DNA of 64,000 nucleotides from Thermaceae bacterium (GTDB lineage Bacteria; Deinococcota; Deinococci; Deinococcales; Marinithermaceae). Shown piece by piece: positions 25,500-34,242 of this stretch. A program made the position numbers and the translations under genes. The notes under the pieces are model-generated. The model worked only from the letters and a program-made list of their open reading frames with translations. It ran no database searches and was not told the origin of the DNA. How positions within the stretch are numbered: position 1 is the first letter of the stretch; each line of letters opens with the position of its first letter. The stretch is taken from assembly GCA_026985615.1 (NCBI GenBank), contig JALSQD010000076.1, positions 1-64,000 of the forward strand, in the 5' to 3' direction.

Positions 25500-26900
25500 C
25501 TAGCGGCCGGGAATGCCTGGCTCGGTCATCTTCCAGGGGTCGAGGATCGCGTTCAGCTCATCCTCAGGCAGCACGTTTTCCTCAAGGCAGACCTCGCGCA
25601 CGGTCTTGCCCTCGGCCACCGCCTTCTTGGCGATCTGGGCGGCGCGGTCGTAGCCGATCACGGGCGCGAGGCTGGTGACCATCGCCAGGCTCCACTCCAC
25701 GTAGCTGGCCGCCTTCTCGCGGTTGGCCTCCATGCCCACGACTGCCTTGTCGGTGAAGACGCGCACGGCGTTGGCGAGGAAGGTGATGGACTCGAGCAGG
25801 TTGCGGGCGATCACCGGCATCATCACGTTGAGGTCGAGGTTGCCGTGGGTGTTGGAGACCCGTACGGTGGTGGCGTTGCCAATCACCTGGGTGCAGACCA
25901 TCATCAGCGCCTCGGCCATTACCGGGTTGACCTTGCCCGGCATGATCGAGGAGCCCGGCTGGACCGCCGGCAGCTGGATCTCGGCGATGCCGCAGCGCGG
26001 GCCGCTAGAGAGCCAGCGGATGTCGTTGGCCACCTTGATGAGGCTGGTGGCGATCGTCGCCAGCTGCCCGGCGAGCTCGACCGCGGCGTCTTTGGAGTGC
26101 TGGGCCTCGAAGTGGTTCGTCGCCTCGCGGAAGGGCAGCCCGAAGCGCGCCGAGAGCTTTTCGGCGACCCGCTTACCGAACTCGGGATGGGTGTTGATGC
26201 CCGTGCCCACCGCAGTGCCGCCCTGGGCCAGCTCGTAGATGCGCGGCAAGGTGCTCTCGATGCGTTCGATGGCGAGCTCCACCTGGCGTGCCCAGCCGCT
26301 GGCCTCCTGCCCCATCCGGATGGGGGTGGCGTCCATGAGGTGAGTGCGGCCGATCTTGACCACGTCGTCCCAGGCCTTGGCCTTGTCCAGCAGGGCCTGG
26401 TGCAGGTGCTTGAGGGCCGGCAGCAGCAGCTCGTTGAGCTCGATTGCCAGCGAGACGTGGATGGCGGTGGGGATGGTGTCGTTCGACGACTGACCGAAGT
26501 TGACGTGGTCGTTGGGGTGCACCGGCTCCTTGCCGCCGCGCTTGCCGGTCAGGATCTCGTTGGCGCGGCCCGCGATCACCTCGTTGGTGTTCATGTTGGT
26601 CGAGGTGCCCGAGCCGGTCTGGAAGATGTCCACCACGAACTGGTCGTCGAGCTTGCCCTCGATGACCTCCTCGGCCGCCTGCATGATGGCGCGCGCCCGC
26701 TCCTCGTCGAGCAGGCCCAGCTCTAGGTTGACCTCGGCGGCAGCGTGCTTGATCGCCCCCATCGCCTTGATGAAGGGGCGGGGGAAGCGAAGTCCAGAGA
26801 TGGGAAAGTTCTCGACGGCCCGGGCCGTCTGGGCACCGTAGTAGGCTTCTGCAGGAACCTTCAGCTCGCCCATCGAGTCCTTCTCGATCCTGTAGTCCAT
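25500..26900 (-). CDS. fumC: fumarate hydratase class II
   Basis: 466 residues. This iron-independent, thermostable fumarase interconverts fumarate and malate in the TCA cycle. The superfamily signature GSSIMPGKVNPV is present at about residue 317, and TGSGTSTNMNTNEVIA and HPNDHVNFGQSSND mark the active site. The start is ATG 26900 with GGAGG in front; a TAGAAT -10 lies at 26920-26925 on the reverse strand. A strong hairpin closes the unit. Citrate synthase is elsewhere in the window, so TCA genes are not clustered. Confidence 0.97.
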   Translation of the reverse strand: MDYRIEKDSMGELKVPAEAYYGAQTARAVENFPISGLRFPRPFIKAMGAIKHAAAEVNLELGLLDEERARAIMQAAEEVIEGKLDDQFVVDIFQTGSGTSTNMNTNEVIAGRANEILTGKRGGKEPVHPNDHVNFGQSSNDTIPTAIHVSLAIELNELLLPALKHLHQALLDKAKAWDDVVKIGRTHLMDATPIRMGQEASGWARQVELAIERIESTLPRIYELAQGGTAVGTGINTHPEFGKRVAEKLSARFGLPFREATNHFEAQHSKDAAVELAGQLATIATSLIKVANDIRWLSSGPRCGIAEIQLPAVQPGSSIMPGKVNPVMAEALMMVCTQVIGNATTVRVSNTHGNLDLNVMMPVIARNLLESITFLANAVRVFTDKAVVGMEANREKAASYVEWSLAMVTSLAPVIGYDRAAQIAKKAVAEGKTVREVCLEENVLPEDELNAILDPWKMTEPGIPGR

Positions 26901-26919
26901 AGGTCTACCTCCAACAAAA

Positions 26920-26925
26920 ATTCTA
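26920..26925 (-). promoter_or_regulatory. fumC -10 box
   Basis: Reverse-strand TAGAAT, 19 bases before the start and upstream of the GGAGG site. Confidence 0.5.
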
Positions 26926-26958
26926 TCGCGGGGTTTGTCGGACAGGCGTCCTAAGCGC

Positions 26959-26964
26959 TAGCAT
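26959..26964 (+). promoter_or_regulatory. -10 box of leaderless ypdA promoter
   Basis: TAGCAT followed by six bases and the ATG at 26971. Confidence 0.6.
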
Positions 26965-26970
26965 GCGGGC

Positions 26971-27939
26971 ATGTCATTCGCAGACCTCGCCATCGTAGGA
27001 GCGGGGCCGGTCGGGCTCGCCGCAGCCTACGAGGCGCGGCGGCTCGGCCTCTCCGCGGTATTGCTCGAGGCGCGCCGTCCCGTAGCGAGCCTCGAGGGCT
27101 TCCCGGCGCGCATGACCTTCTTCTCGGAAGCGCGCAAGATCGAGGTGGGTGGCGTTCCCCTCGCTACGGTGGGCGCGAAGCCCTGTAGGGAAGAGGCGCT
27201 GGCCTACTACCGCGCCCTGGCGGAGCGGTTGCCCTTTCCCGTGCTCACCCGAGCTCGGGTGGAGCGCGTCGAGGGCTCCTTCGGAGCCATGCGCGTGGTC
27301 TATCAGGGGCCCGAGGGTGCGGGGGAGGTCTGGGCGCGGGCCACGGTCGTGGCCACCGGCTACTTCTTCAACCCCCGCCGCTTGGGGGTGCCTGGCGAGG
27401 AGCTGCCTTTCGTTCAGTACGGTTACCGGGACGCGCTGGACCACTGGTTGGAGCGCGTGCTAGTCGTGGGCGGATCGAACAGCGCGGTCGAGGCGGCGCT
27501 CGACCTCATGCGTGCCGGCGCCCGGGTCACGCTCGTACATCGGGGAGAGGGGGTGCGCTCCGGCGTCAAGTACTGGCTGCGCCCCGACTTCGAGAACCGC
27601 GTTCGCGAGGGGGCGATCGAGGCGCTTTATCGCCATAGGGTCGTGGCCTTCGAGCCCGGACGGGCGCTTTTGCAGGGGCCTGAGGGCGAGCGCACCCTCG
27701 CCATTGATCGGGCGGTGGTGCTGATCGGTTACCGCGCCGACGACGCGGTATTGTGGGCCTCGGGGGTCCGCTACCGGGGCGACGCCCCGGAGTTCTCGGA
27801 GCACTTCGAGACGAGCGTTCCCGGCCTCTTCGTGGTGGGCAGCGCGGGTTATGGCTCGGCGACGGGAAGTGTCTTCATCGAGAACGGCCGCGAGCACGCG
27901 CGCATCGCCGTCACGGAGGTGGCCCGGCGGCTCAGCTGA
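26971..27939 (+). CDS. ypdA: YpdA-family putative bacillithiol disulfide reductase
   Basis: 322 residues. A two-dinucleotide-fold flavoprotein of the thioredoxin-reductase type: FAD motif VGAGPVGLAAAYEA at 9-22 and NAD(P)H motif VLVVGGSNSAVEAALDLMRAGA at about 166-187. It lacks the CxxC pair of thioredoxin reductase, as expected for YpdA/Bdr proteins, which reduce oxidised bacillithiol. Deinococcus-Thermus bacteria make bacillithiol, so this fits. It ends with an 8-bp overlap of the convergent NTF2-like gene. Confidence 0.87.
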   Translation: MSFADLAIVGAGPVGLAAAYEARRLGLSAVLLEARRPVASLEGFPARMTFFSEARKIEVGGVPLATVGAKPCREEALAYYRALAERLPFPVLTRARVERVEGSFGAMRVVYQGPEGAGEVWARATVVATGYFFNPRRLGVPGEELPFVQYGYRDALDHWLERVLVVGGSNSAVEAALDLMRAGARVTLVHRGEGVRSGVKYWLRPDFENRVREGAIEALYRHRVVAFEPGRALLQGPEGERTLAIDRAVVLIGYRADDAVLWASGVRYRGDAPEFSEHFETSVPGLFVVGSAGYGSATGSVFIENGREHARIAVTEVARRLS

Positions 27940-28330
27940 GGCTGCGCTCTCCGGAGCTTTTGTGGACGTGCACCACCTTCCACTTCCCGTCTTCGCGCAC
28001 GAGTATGCGGGATTCGTTGACGGTGTGGTGCGTGATGGCGCCGTCTTTGTGGATCGAGAGGAGCAGGGTGTAGCTCACCACCGCGACGTCGCCGTAGCGC
28101 TGGAGCCGGGGGTCGAGCAGGTCGTAGCGCCAGCTCGCGCCCGTGCCTGCCCAGTCGTGTTCCATCATGAACTCGTGAAAGCTTAGTCCGTCGATGCGGT
28201 GGGGCGTGACGAACCACTCGTAGACGGCCACGTCCTCGGCCGTGGTCTCGACGTAGGTGTGCCAGTCGCCGGCGTAGATGGCGGCCAGGTGCCGGTGCAG
28301 CGTGGCCCAGATCTCCTCGTTCGTGCCCAT
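27932..28330 (-). CDS. NTF2-like/SnoaL-like protein (CaMKII-association-domain or DUF4440 type)
   Basis: 132 residues forming a single cone-shaped alpha+beta fold: an N-terminal helix (EEIWATLHRHLAAIYAGDWHTYVE), then beta strands ending in ILVREDGKWKVVHVHKS. The last motif is typical of the DUF4440/CaMKII-association group. These are small homomeric ligand-binding or isomerase-like proteins; no catalytic residue or substrate can be assigned. TAGAAT lies upstream on the reverse strand, and GAGGTGA precedes the ATG. It is divergent from a membrane protein gene. Confidence 0.8.
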   Translation of the reverse strand: MGTNEEIWATLHRHLAAIYAGDWHTYVETTAEDVAVYEWFVTPHRIDGLSFHEFMMEHDWAGTGASWRYDLLDPRLQRYGDVAVVSYTLLLSIHKDGAITHHTVNESRILVREDGKWKVVHVHKSSGERSLS

Positions 28331-28364
28331 GCGTCACCTCGCTACGTCCATTCTAGGTCTTCGG

Positions 28365-28370
28365 TATGCT
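28365..28370 (+). promoter_or_regulatory. -10 box of near-leaderless membrane-protein gene
   Basis: TATGCT followed by five bases and the ATG at 28376; no Shine-Dalgarno apart from GGGG. Confidence 0.5.
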
Positions 28371-28375
28371 GGGGT

Positions 28376-28878
28376 ATGAAGCTCCTGGAAACCTGGGTCA
28401 GGGAAACGGCCCGCCCCTGGCTGCTCTGGGTCCTGGGCGCGGTTTTGGTGCTCTTCCTGGCGGTCTTCAGCGCGGTCATCACGCCGGCCATCGAGCTCGT
28501 GGCCGGGGGGCCGCCGCCCGACGTGGTGCTCTTCCAGACACCGGCTGAGCTGGCCGCCTGGCTCGAGCGCGGCGGCGACGAGGTGCGCCGGCTCTACGGC
28601 TGGTTCCTAGTGGCCGACACCTTCTATCCGATCGCCTACGGCCTCTTCTTCGCCGGTCTCTTGTGGCGCCTGCAGCCGGGCGGTAAGGCCTGGCACCTGG
28701 CGGTCTACGCCGTAGCGGCTGACTACCTGGAGAACGCCATGCACGCGATCATCCTGGCGTCCTATCCCAGCTTCCCCACCTGGGCGGCCTGGGTGGGTGC
28801 GGCGGCTACGCTGCTCAAGTGGGCGCTCCTGCTGGTGGTGGTGCTGCGGGTGCTGCAGCTCGCCTGGCGGCGCTGGCG

Positions 28879-28894
<16 letters not shown>
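28376..28894 (+). CDS. integral membrane protein of unknown function
   Basis: 172 residues with four likely membrane segments: about 14-37, 75-95, 103-122 and 137-158. A polar loop (about 45-70, [22 protein letters not shown]) lies between the first two. The C-terminus is basic (RRWRQPPG), suggesting it faces the cytoplasm. The family is not recognised. It overlaps the convergent mutase gene by 16 bp. The start is chosen for the -10 box five bases upstream; longer frames run into the divergent gene. Confidence 0.75.
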
Positions 28895-30432
<1,538 letters not shown>

Positions 30433-30443
30433 TTGCGTCCAGC

Positions 30444-30587
30444 TTACCGCAGCAGTAAGCCCAGGCCGTAGACAATGGCGGCTGCAACAACGATAATTAC
30501 GAGAACCGGAACCAGTAGCAACTGGTACGCGGCGGTTACCAGGGCCAGGAAATCTTTCCAACCGGGCTTGATTTCTTTGGGGTCCAT
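30444..30587 (-). CDS. 47-residue single-pass membrane protein
   Basis: A small ORF read on the reverse strand. It has a charged, amphipathic N-terminus ([17 protein letters not shown]) and a long hydrophobic run at about 22-46 ([20 protein letters not shown]), ending in Arg. TACAAT lies exactly six bases before the ATG, so a leaderless promoter supports expression. The stop lies 11 bp before the mutase gene, giving a two-gene operon. The family is not recognised; it could be a small transporter accessory or membrane-associated peptide. Confidence 0.7.
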   Translation of the reverse strand: MDPKEIKPGWKDFLALVTAAYQLLLVPVLVIIVVAAAIVYGLGLLLR

Positions 30588-30593
30588 AATGGT

Positions 30594-30599
30594 ATTGTA
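30594..30599 (-). promoter_or_regulatory. -10 box of leaderless small-membrane-protein/mutase promoter
   Basis: Reverse-strand TACAAT, six bases before the ATG at 30587. It is divergent from the HxlR gene promoter. Confidence 0.65.
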
Positions 30600-30630
30600 C
30601 TTTTACAGGCTTTTAATACGCGACGATGTG

Positions 30631-30639
30631 TGGTAAACT
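30631..30639 (+). promoter_or_regulatory. extended -10 of HxlR regulator gene
   Basis: TGGTAAACT fits TGnTAnnnT. The ATG is nine bases further on, with AGGA between, so a very short leader is expected. Confidence 0.5.
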
Positions 30640-30648
30640 GTAGGAAGT

Positions 30649-30936
30649 ATGGATGACTATAGAAAATTCAAACTAGTGCTCAAAGCGATTGCGCATGAGG
30701 CTGGTTGGGACATCATCAACGCGGTCTCGAACGGTCCGACCCGGTTCACCAACCTCGAACGCGCCACCAAGGTCAGCCCCCGCACCCTCTCCGAGAGGCT
30801 CAAGGAGTTGGCCGAGCTGGGTTTGATTGAGCGAAAGGCCTACCCTGAGGTGCCGCCGCGTGTAGAGTACACCCTGACCCCGCTGGGCAAGGAACTGCTC
30901 GACACGCTCTACAAGCTGGCGAAGAAGATCGGCTGA
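30649..30936 (+). CDS. HxlR-family winged-helix transcriptional regulator
   Basis: 95 residues. A single winged helix-turn-helix: WDIINAVSNGPTRFTNLERAT, then the recognition helix SPRTLSERLKELAELGLIERK, then the wing YPEVPPRVEYTLTPLG. Members are small dimeric regulators of redox or xenobiotic genes. There is no Cys, so this is not the thiol-switch subtype. It is divergent from the small-membrane-protein/mutase operon and upstream of the ZIP gene, either of which could be a target. Confidence 0.88.
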   Translation: MDDYRKFKLVLKAIAHEAGWDIINAVSNGPTRFTNLERATKVSPRTLSERLKELAELGLIERKAYPEVPPRVEYTLTPLGKELLDTLYKLAKKIG

Positions 30937-30937
30937 G

Positions 30938-30989
30938 CTCCATGAGTTGCAAGTAGTAATTACTAGCAGTAGAATCGCTACTCATGGAG
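30938..30989. promoter_or_regulatory. nested palindromes over the ZIP promoter
   Basis: CTCCATGAGT (30938-30947) and ACTCATGGAG (30980-30989) are a perfect 10-bp inverted repeat flanking the promoter; the right arm contains the ATG at 30984. Inside, TAGTAATTACTA (30954-30965) is a perfect 12-bp palindrome lying in the spacer between TTGCAA (30947-30952) and TAGAAT (30970-30975), which are 17 bp apart. Position and symmetry suggest a metalloregulator operator. Confidence 0.6.
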
Positions 30990-31724
30990 AGCCAGGTACT
31001 TGCCGTATTCGTTTACGCTTCGATCACGGCGGTCGCGACGGGCGTAGGTGCACTGCCCTTTGCCTTCGTACGCAGCTTCCCGCGTAGCTGGTTGGGCATC
31101 GGCAACGCCATCGCGGCCGGCCTCATGCTCGCCGCCAGCTTCGGCCTTATCTACGAGGGCGTAAACTACAGCCTGACGCGCACCATGGTCGGTGTCGTGA
31201 TCGGGCTGTTCTTCATCCTCTGGAGCCACCGCTTTCTTGAGCGCTACGAGGACGTGAGCCTTGGCAGCCTCAATGGCCTCGACGCCCGCAAGGCCCTCCT
31301 CATCGTCGGTGTGATGACGCTGCACTCGTTCGCCGAGGGGGTGGGCGTGGGCGTCTCCTTCGGTGGCGGCATCGCCTTCGGCCTCTTCGTCACCATCGCC
31401 ATCGCCGTCCACAACATCCCCGAGGGTCTGGCCATCAGTCTCGTGCTCGTGCCGCGCGGCGTGCCCTGGTGGAAGGCGGGGCTGTGGAGCATCTTCTCCT
31501 CGCTCCCGCAGCCGCTCATGGCCGTGCCCGCCTTCCTCTTCGTCGAGTGGTTCAAGCCGGTGCTGCCGGCGGGGCTGGGCTTCGCCGCGGGGGCGATGAT
31601 CTGGATGGCCTTTTCGGAGCTCATTCCCGACGCGCTCGAGGACGTGGACGCGGGCGTGATCGCCACCTCCATCGTGCTGGCGAGCGCCGCGATGGTGGCC
31701 TTCCAGGTTCTGCTCGGCGGTTAG
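30984..31724 (+). CDS. ZIP-family metal transporter
   Basis: 246 residues with about eight membrane segments. ZIP motifs are clear: HSFAEGVGVG (about 113-122) and HNIPEGLAIS (about 139-148), the paired metal-binding helices IV and V. It would bring Zn(II) or other divalent cations into the cytoplasm. The histidine-rich cytosolic loop of many ZIPs is absent. The promoter carries nested palindromes. The gene overlaps the convergent ackA by 4 bp. Confidence 0.93.
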   Translation: MESQVLAVFVYASITAVATGVGALPFAFVRSFPRSWLGIGNAIAAGLMLAASFGLIYEGVNYSLTRTMVGVVIGLFFILWSHRFLERYEDVSLGSLNGLDARKALLIVGVMTLHSFAEGVGVGVSFGGGIAFGLFVTIAIAVHNIPEGLAISLVLVPRGVPWWKAGLWSIFSSLPQPLMAVPAFLFVEWFKPVLPAGLGFAAGAMIWMAFSELIPDALEDVDAGVIATSIVLASAAMVAFQVLLGG

Positions 31725-32860
31725 GCTTCGCGCAGGACGCGCTCGGTGTCCTTGGCGATGGCGAGTTCCTCGTCAGTGGGGATCACCCAGGCCTCGGCCG
31801 TGGAGCCGGGCCGGGTGAGGCGCGGGCCGCTCCGGGCGTTGGCTTCAGCATCGAGCTCGAGTCCCAAAAACTCCAGCCCCTCGAGCACCCGTGCCCTTAC
31901 CTCGGCGTCGTTCTCGCCCACGCCGGCGGTGAACGCCAGGCCGTCCAGCCCGCCCATCGCCGCGGCGTAGGCGCCCACGTACTTCTTGATGCGGTAGGTG
32001 TAGACCTCGAGCGCCCGGCGACTGGCCTCGTCGCCGGCGGCGATCGCCGCCTGCAGATCGCGCAGGTCGGCGTGGCCCGCGAGCCCCTGCAGGCCGCTTT
32101 CACAGTTGAGGATGCGCGAGGTCTCGTCCGGGCCGTAGCGGCGGCAGAGCTCAAGCACCAGCCCCGGATCCACGTCGCCACTTCGGGTACCCATCACCAG
32201 CCCCTCGAGCGGGGTGAAGCCCATGCTGGTGTCCACGCTCTTGCCGCGTAGTACCGCGCTGGCCGAGGCGCCGTTGCCCAGGTGCAGCACGACGAGCCGC
32301 AACTCTTCGATGGGTCGGCCCATCCGCTCGGCCAGCCGGTGGGCGACGTAGCGGTGCGAGGTGCCGTGGAAGCCGTAGCGCCGGTAGCGGTGGCGGTCGG
32401 CCAGCTCGCGCGGGAGGGCGTAGCGCCAGGCTCGCTCGGGCATGGTCTGGTGGAAGGCGGTGTCAAAGACGGCCACCTGGGGCAACTCCGGCAGCGCAGC
32501 CAGCGCCGCGCGGATGCCGGCGATGTTGGCGGGGTTGTGCAGGGGCGCCAGCGGCACGAAGGCCTCGAGGCGCTGGAGCACCTCGTCGGTGACGAGGCTC
32601 GAGGTGGTGAAGTCGCCCCCGTGCACGACCCGGTGGCCCACGGCCTCCAGCCCTTCGAGGTCGAGGCGACCCAGCACCGCTCCCAGGGCCTCGCCGTGGT
32701 CGCGCGCCCGGACGTCGTAGGCGACGCCATCCAGCTTGAGGCGGCTGTCGGGTTCGCCGATTCGCTCGACCAAGCCGTGCACCAGGTGCCGGTCCTGGGT
32801 CGTGTCGGTGAGCGAGAACTTGAGGCTCGAAGAGCCGGCGTTGAGCACGAGCACCTTCAT
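31721..32860 (-). CDS. ackA: acetate kinase
   Basis: 379 residues. It transfers phosphate between acetyl phosphate and ADP. ASKHA-fold motifs: N-terminal VLVLNAGSSSLKFSL, then VFDTAFHQTMP and RYGFHGTSHRYVA for substrate binding. The start is ATG 32860, six bases after a TAGGGT box on the reverse strand. No phosphotransacetylase gene is adjacent. The start is divergent from the DsbA-like gene. Confidence 0.94.
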   Translation of the reverse strand: MKVLVLNAGSSSLKFSLTDTTQDRHLVHGLVERIGEPDSRLKLDGVAYDVRARDHGEALGAVLGRLDLEGLEAVGHRVVHGGDFTTSSLVTDEVLQRLEAFVPLAPLHNPANIAGIRAALAALPELPQVAVFDTAFHQTMPERAWRYALPRELADRHRYRRYGFHGTSHRYVAHRLAERMGRPIEELRLVVLHLGNGASASAVLRGKSVDTSMGFTPLEGLVMGTRSGDVDPGLVLELCRRYGPDETSRILNCESGLQGLAGHADLRDLQAAIAAGDEASRRALEVYTYRIKKYVGAYAAAMGGLDGLAFTAGVGENDAEVRARVLEGLEFLGLELDAEANARSGPRLTRPGSTAEAWVIPTDEELAIAKDTERVLREA

Positions 32861-32866
32861 GCCCTC

Positions 32867-32872
32867 ACCCTA
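32867..32872 (-). promoter_or_regulatory. -10 box of possibly leaderless ackA promoter
   Basis: Reverse-strand TAGGGT, six bases before the ATG at 32860. The box is weak but the spacing matches the window-wide pattern. Confidence 0.4.
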
Positions 32873-32943
32873 CCCGACCGGCCGCGGGCGCGCCGCTCGC
32901 GAACGTCCCTCCGCCGTGCCCCTTTTTTTCATCTTTTTCTCCG

Positions 32944-32949
32944 TATACT
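32944..32949 (+). promoter_or_regulatory. -10 box of leaderless dsbA-like promoter
   Basis: TATACT followed by six bases and the ATG at 32956. Confidence 0.7.
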
Positions 32950-32955
32950 GCCTCT

Positions 32956-33606
32956 ATGCAGCGAGCTATCTTCTTCATGATCCTCGGTCTGGCCGTTTTG
33001 CTGGGGGGTGGGGTCTGGTACCTGAGCAGCGCACGCACGCCCACCACCTCCGGCGAACTGGACCCGGCCGCCGGAGCTCATTTCGTCTACGGCGACCCCA
33101 ACGCCCCGGTTACCGTCGTCGAGTTCTCCAACTACCTCTGCCCGCATTGCAAGGACCACTCCGAGAAAAGCCTGCCGCGCATCTTTGCCGACTACGTAGA
33201 CACCGGCAAGGTGCGCTACGTCTTTCGCGACTTCCCCTTTCCCGGGCAGGACAGCGTGGTCCTCGCCAGCGAGGCCGCGGCGTGCGCTGCAGACCAAGGG
33301 CGCTACCTCGACTACCATCAGCTGCTCTTCCGCGCCACCTCCCAGTGGGGTCGTTCCGGGATCGATGAGCTGCCCGGCTTCTTTTCCGATTACGCCCGTC
33401 AGCTGGGGCTCGACACCGCGCGCTTCGACAGCTGCCTGAGCAGCCACGAAAAGCGCCAGCTGGTGCTGGACGACCAGGCGCTGGCGCGCGAACTTGGGAT
33501 CGGCGGCACGCCTTCGTTCTACGTGAACGACAAGTTCATCGAAGGGTTCCGACCGTATTCCGAGTGGCGCAAGGTCCTGGACGAGGCGCTGAACTCGGCC
33601 CGCTGA
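32956..33606 (+). CDS. DsbA/DsbG-like membrane-anchored thiol oxidoreductase
   Basis: 216 residues. An N-terminal hydrophobic segment (about 4-24) anchors or exports the protein. The thioredoxin fold starts at VVEFSNYLCPHCKDH, with redox pair CPHC at about 55-58. A helical insertion and the cis-Pro segment IGGTPSFYVN follow, as in DsbA-like proteins. It would form or isomerise disulfides outside the cytoplasm. A separate pair of cysteines (EAAACAADQG and DSCLSS) may be structural. It is a single-gene unit with its own promoter and terminator. Confidence 0.92.
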   Translation: MQRAIFFMILGLAVLLGGGVWYLSSARTPTTSGELDPAAGAHFVYGDPNAPVTVVEFSNYLCPHCKDHSEKSLPRIFADYVDTGKVRYVFRDFPFPGQDSVVLASEAAACAADQGRYLDYHQLLFRATSQWGRSGIDELPGFFSDYARQLGLDTARFDSCLSSHEKRQLVLDDQALARELGIGGTPSFYVNDKFIEGFRPYSEWRKVLDEALNSAR

Positions 33607-33619
33607 ACCTTCCAAACGC

Positions 33620-33652
33620 ACGTCGCTCCAGGGATCCCCGGAGCGACGTTTT
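33620..33652 (+). terminator. terminator after dsbA-like gene
   Basis: ACGTCGCTCC (33620-33629) pairs with GGAGCGACGT (33640-33649); the loop contains a further GGG/CCC stem. TTT follows. Confidence 0.8.
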
Positions 33653-33664
33653 CGCTTGCGGGTC

Positions 33665-34204
33665 TCAGAAAAGCACGACGTGGGCCACCATATCGGTGAA
33701 CTCGAGCCTGCTGTCGAGCGCCAGGCTGTCCTGAACGAGAGCGCCGATCCAGATCTTCCCCTGGTTGATGCCGGTGCTCAGAACGTCGGGGTTGGGACTG
33801 CCCAGCTCGATCGGGGACTTTTCCCCTTTGGTGAAGGTCTTCGGCTGGCTAATGGCCTTTTCGCCGGCAGGATCGCAAAGGTAGAAGCTGGTGTAATCTT
33901 GGCAGTTGCCGCTGTGGTTTCCGGGATCGTCGACGCTGGCGTAGAAGGTCAGGGTCAGCTGGTTGCTGCCGGCCGTGGCGCTGTAGGTGAGGTTGCCCGT
34001 GAGCGTAATGCTCTTGACGTCGACGACGCTGTCACGAAACTTCGCGGGGTTTTTCGGGTAGACCACCTTTCCAGCGGTGTCGACCAGGGCGTCCACCTGA
34101 ATGCTGAAGTCGCTCAGCGGCACGTTGAGCGGGGCCTTGGAGCAGGCGGCGAGGGCCGCGGCCAGCGTCAGAACCAGGGCGGAGGTGCGCAGGAGGGTCT
34201 TCAT
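33665..34204 (-). CDS. lipoprotein of unknown function
   Basis: 179 residues. The lipoprotein signal peptide ends at Cys21 in LAAC. The mature part is beta-rich, with two internal Cys in GNCQDYTSFYLCDP that could form a disulfide. Its layout (ACS, a short linker, V-D-A-L-V-D, then alternating strands to a hydrophobic end) is like the lipoprotein at 57989-58570, so the two may be distant paralogs. No named family is recognised. The start is ATG 34204 with GGAGG and a TAGGAT box six bases upstream. Confidence 0.8.
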   Translation of the reverse strand: MKTLLRTSALVLTLAAALAACSKAPLNVPLSDFSIQVDALVDTAGKVVYPKNPAKFRDSVVDVKSITLTGNLTYSATAGSNQLTLTFYASVDDPGNHSGNCQDYTSFYLCDPAGEKAISQPKTFTKGEKSPIELGSPNPDVLSTGINQGKIWIGALVQDSLALDSRLEFTDMVAHVVLF

Positions 34205-34210
34205 GCCTCC

Positions 34211-34229
34211 ATCCTACCCCCATGGGGTA
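34211..34229 (-). promoter_or_regulatory. leaderless -10 overlapping a TACCCC/GGGGTA palindrome
   Basis: Reverse-strand TAGGAT (34211-34216) lies six bases before the ATG at 34204. It overlaps TACCCC-CAT-GGGGTA (34215-34229), which resembles the CsoR/CstR-type site at 13155 but has a 3-nt centre. Confidence 0.5.
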
Positions 34230-34242
34230 TCGAAGGCCACCC

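Noticed and set aside
30433..30561. N-terminal extension of the acyl-CoA mutase
   Set aside because: Residues before MDDTQ have no family similarity, and the region codes for the 47-residue membrane ORF in another frame.
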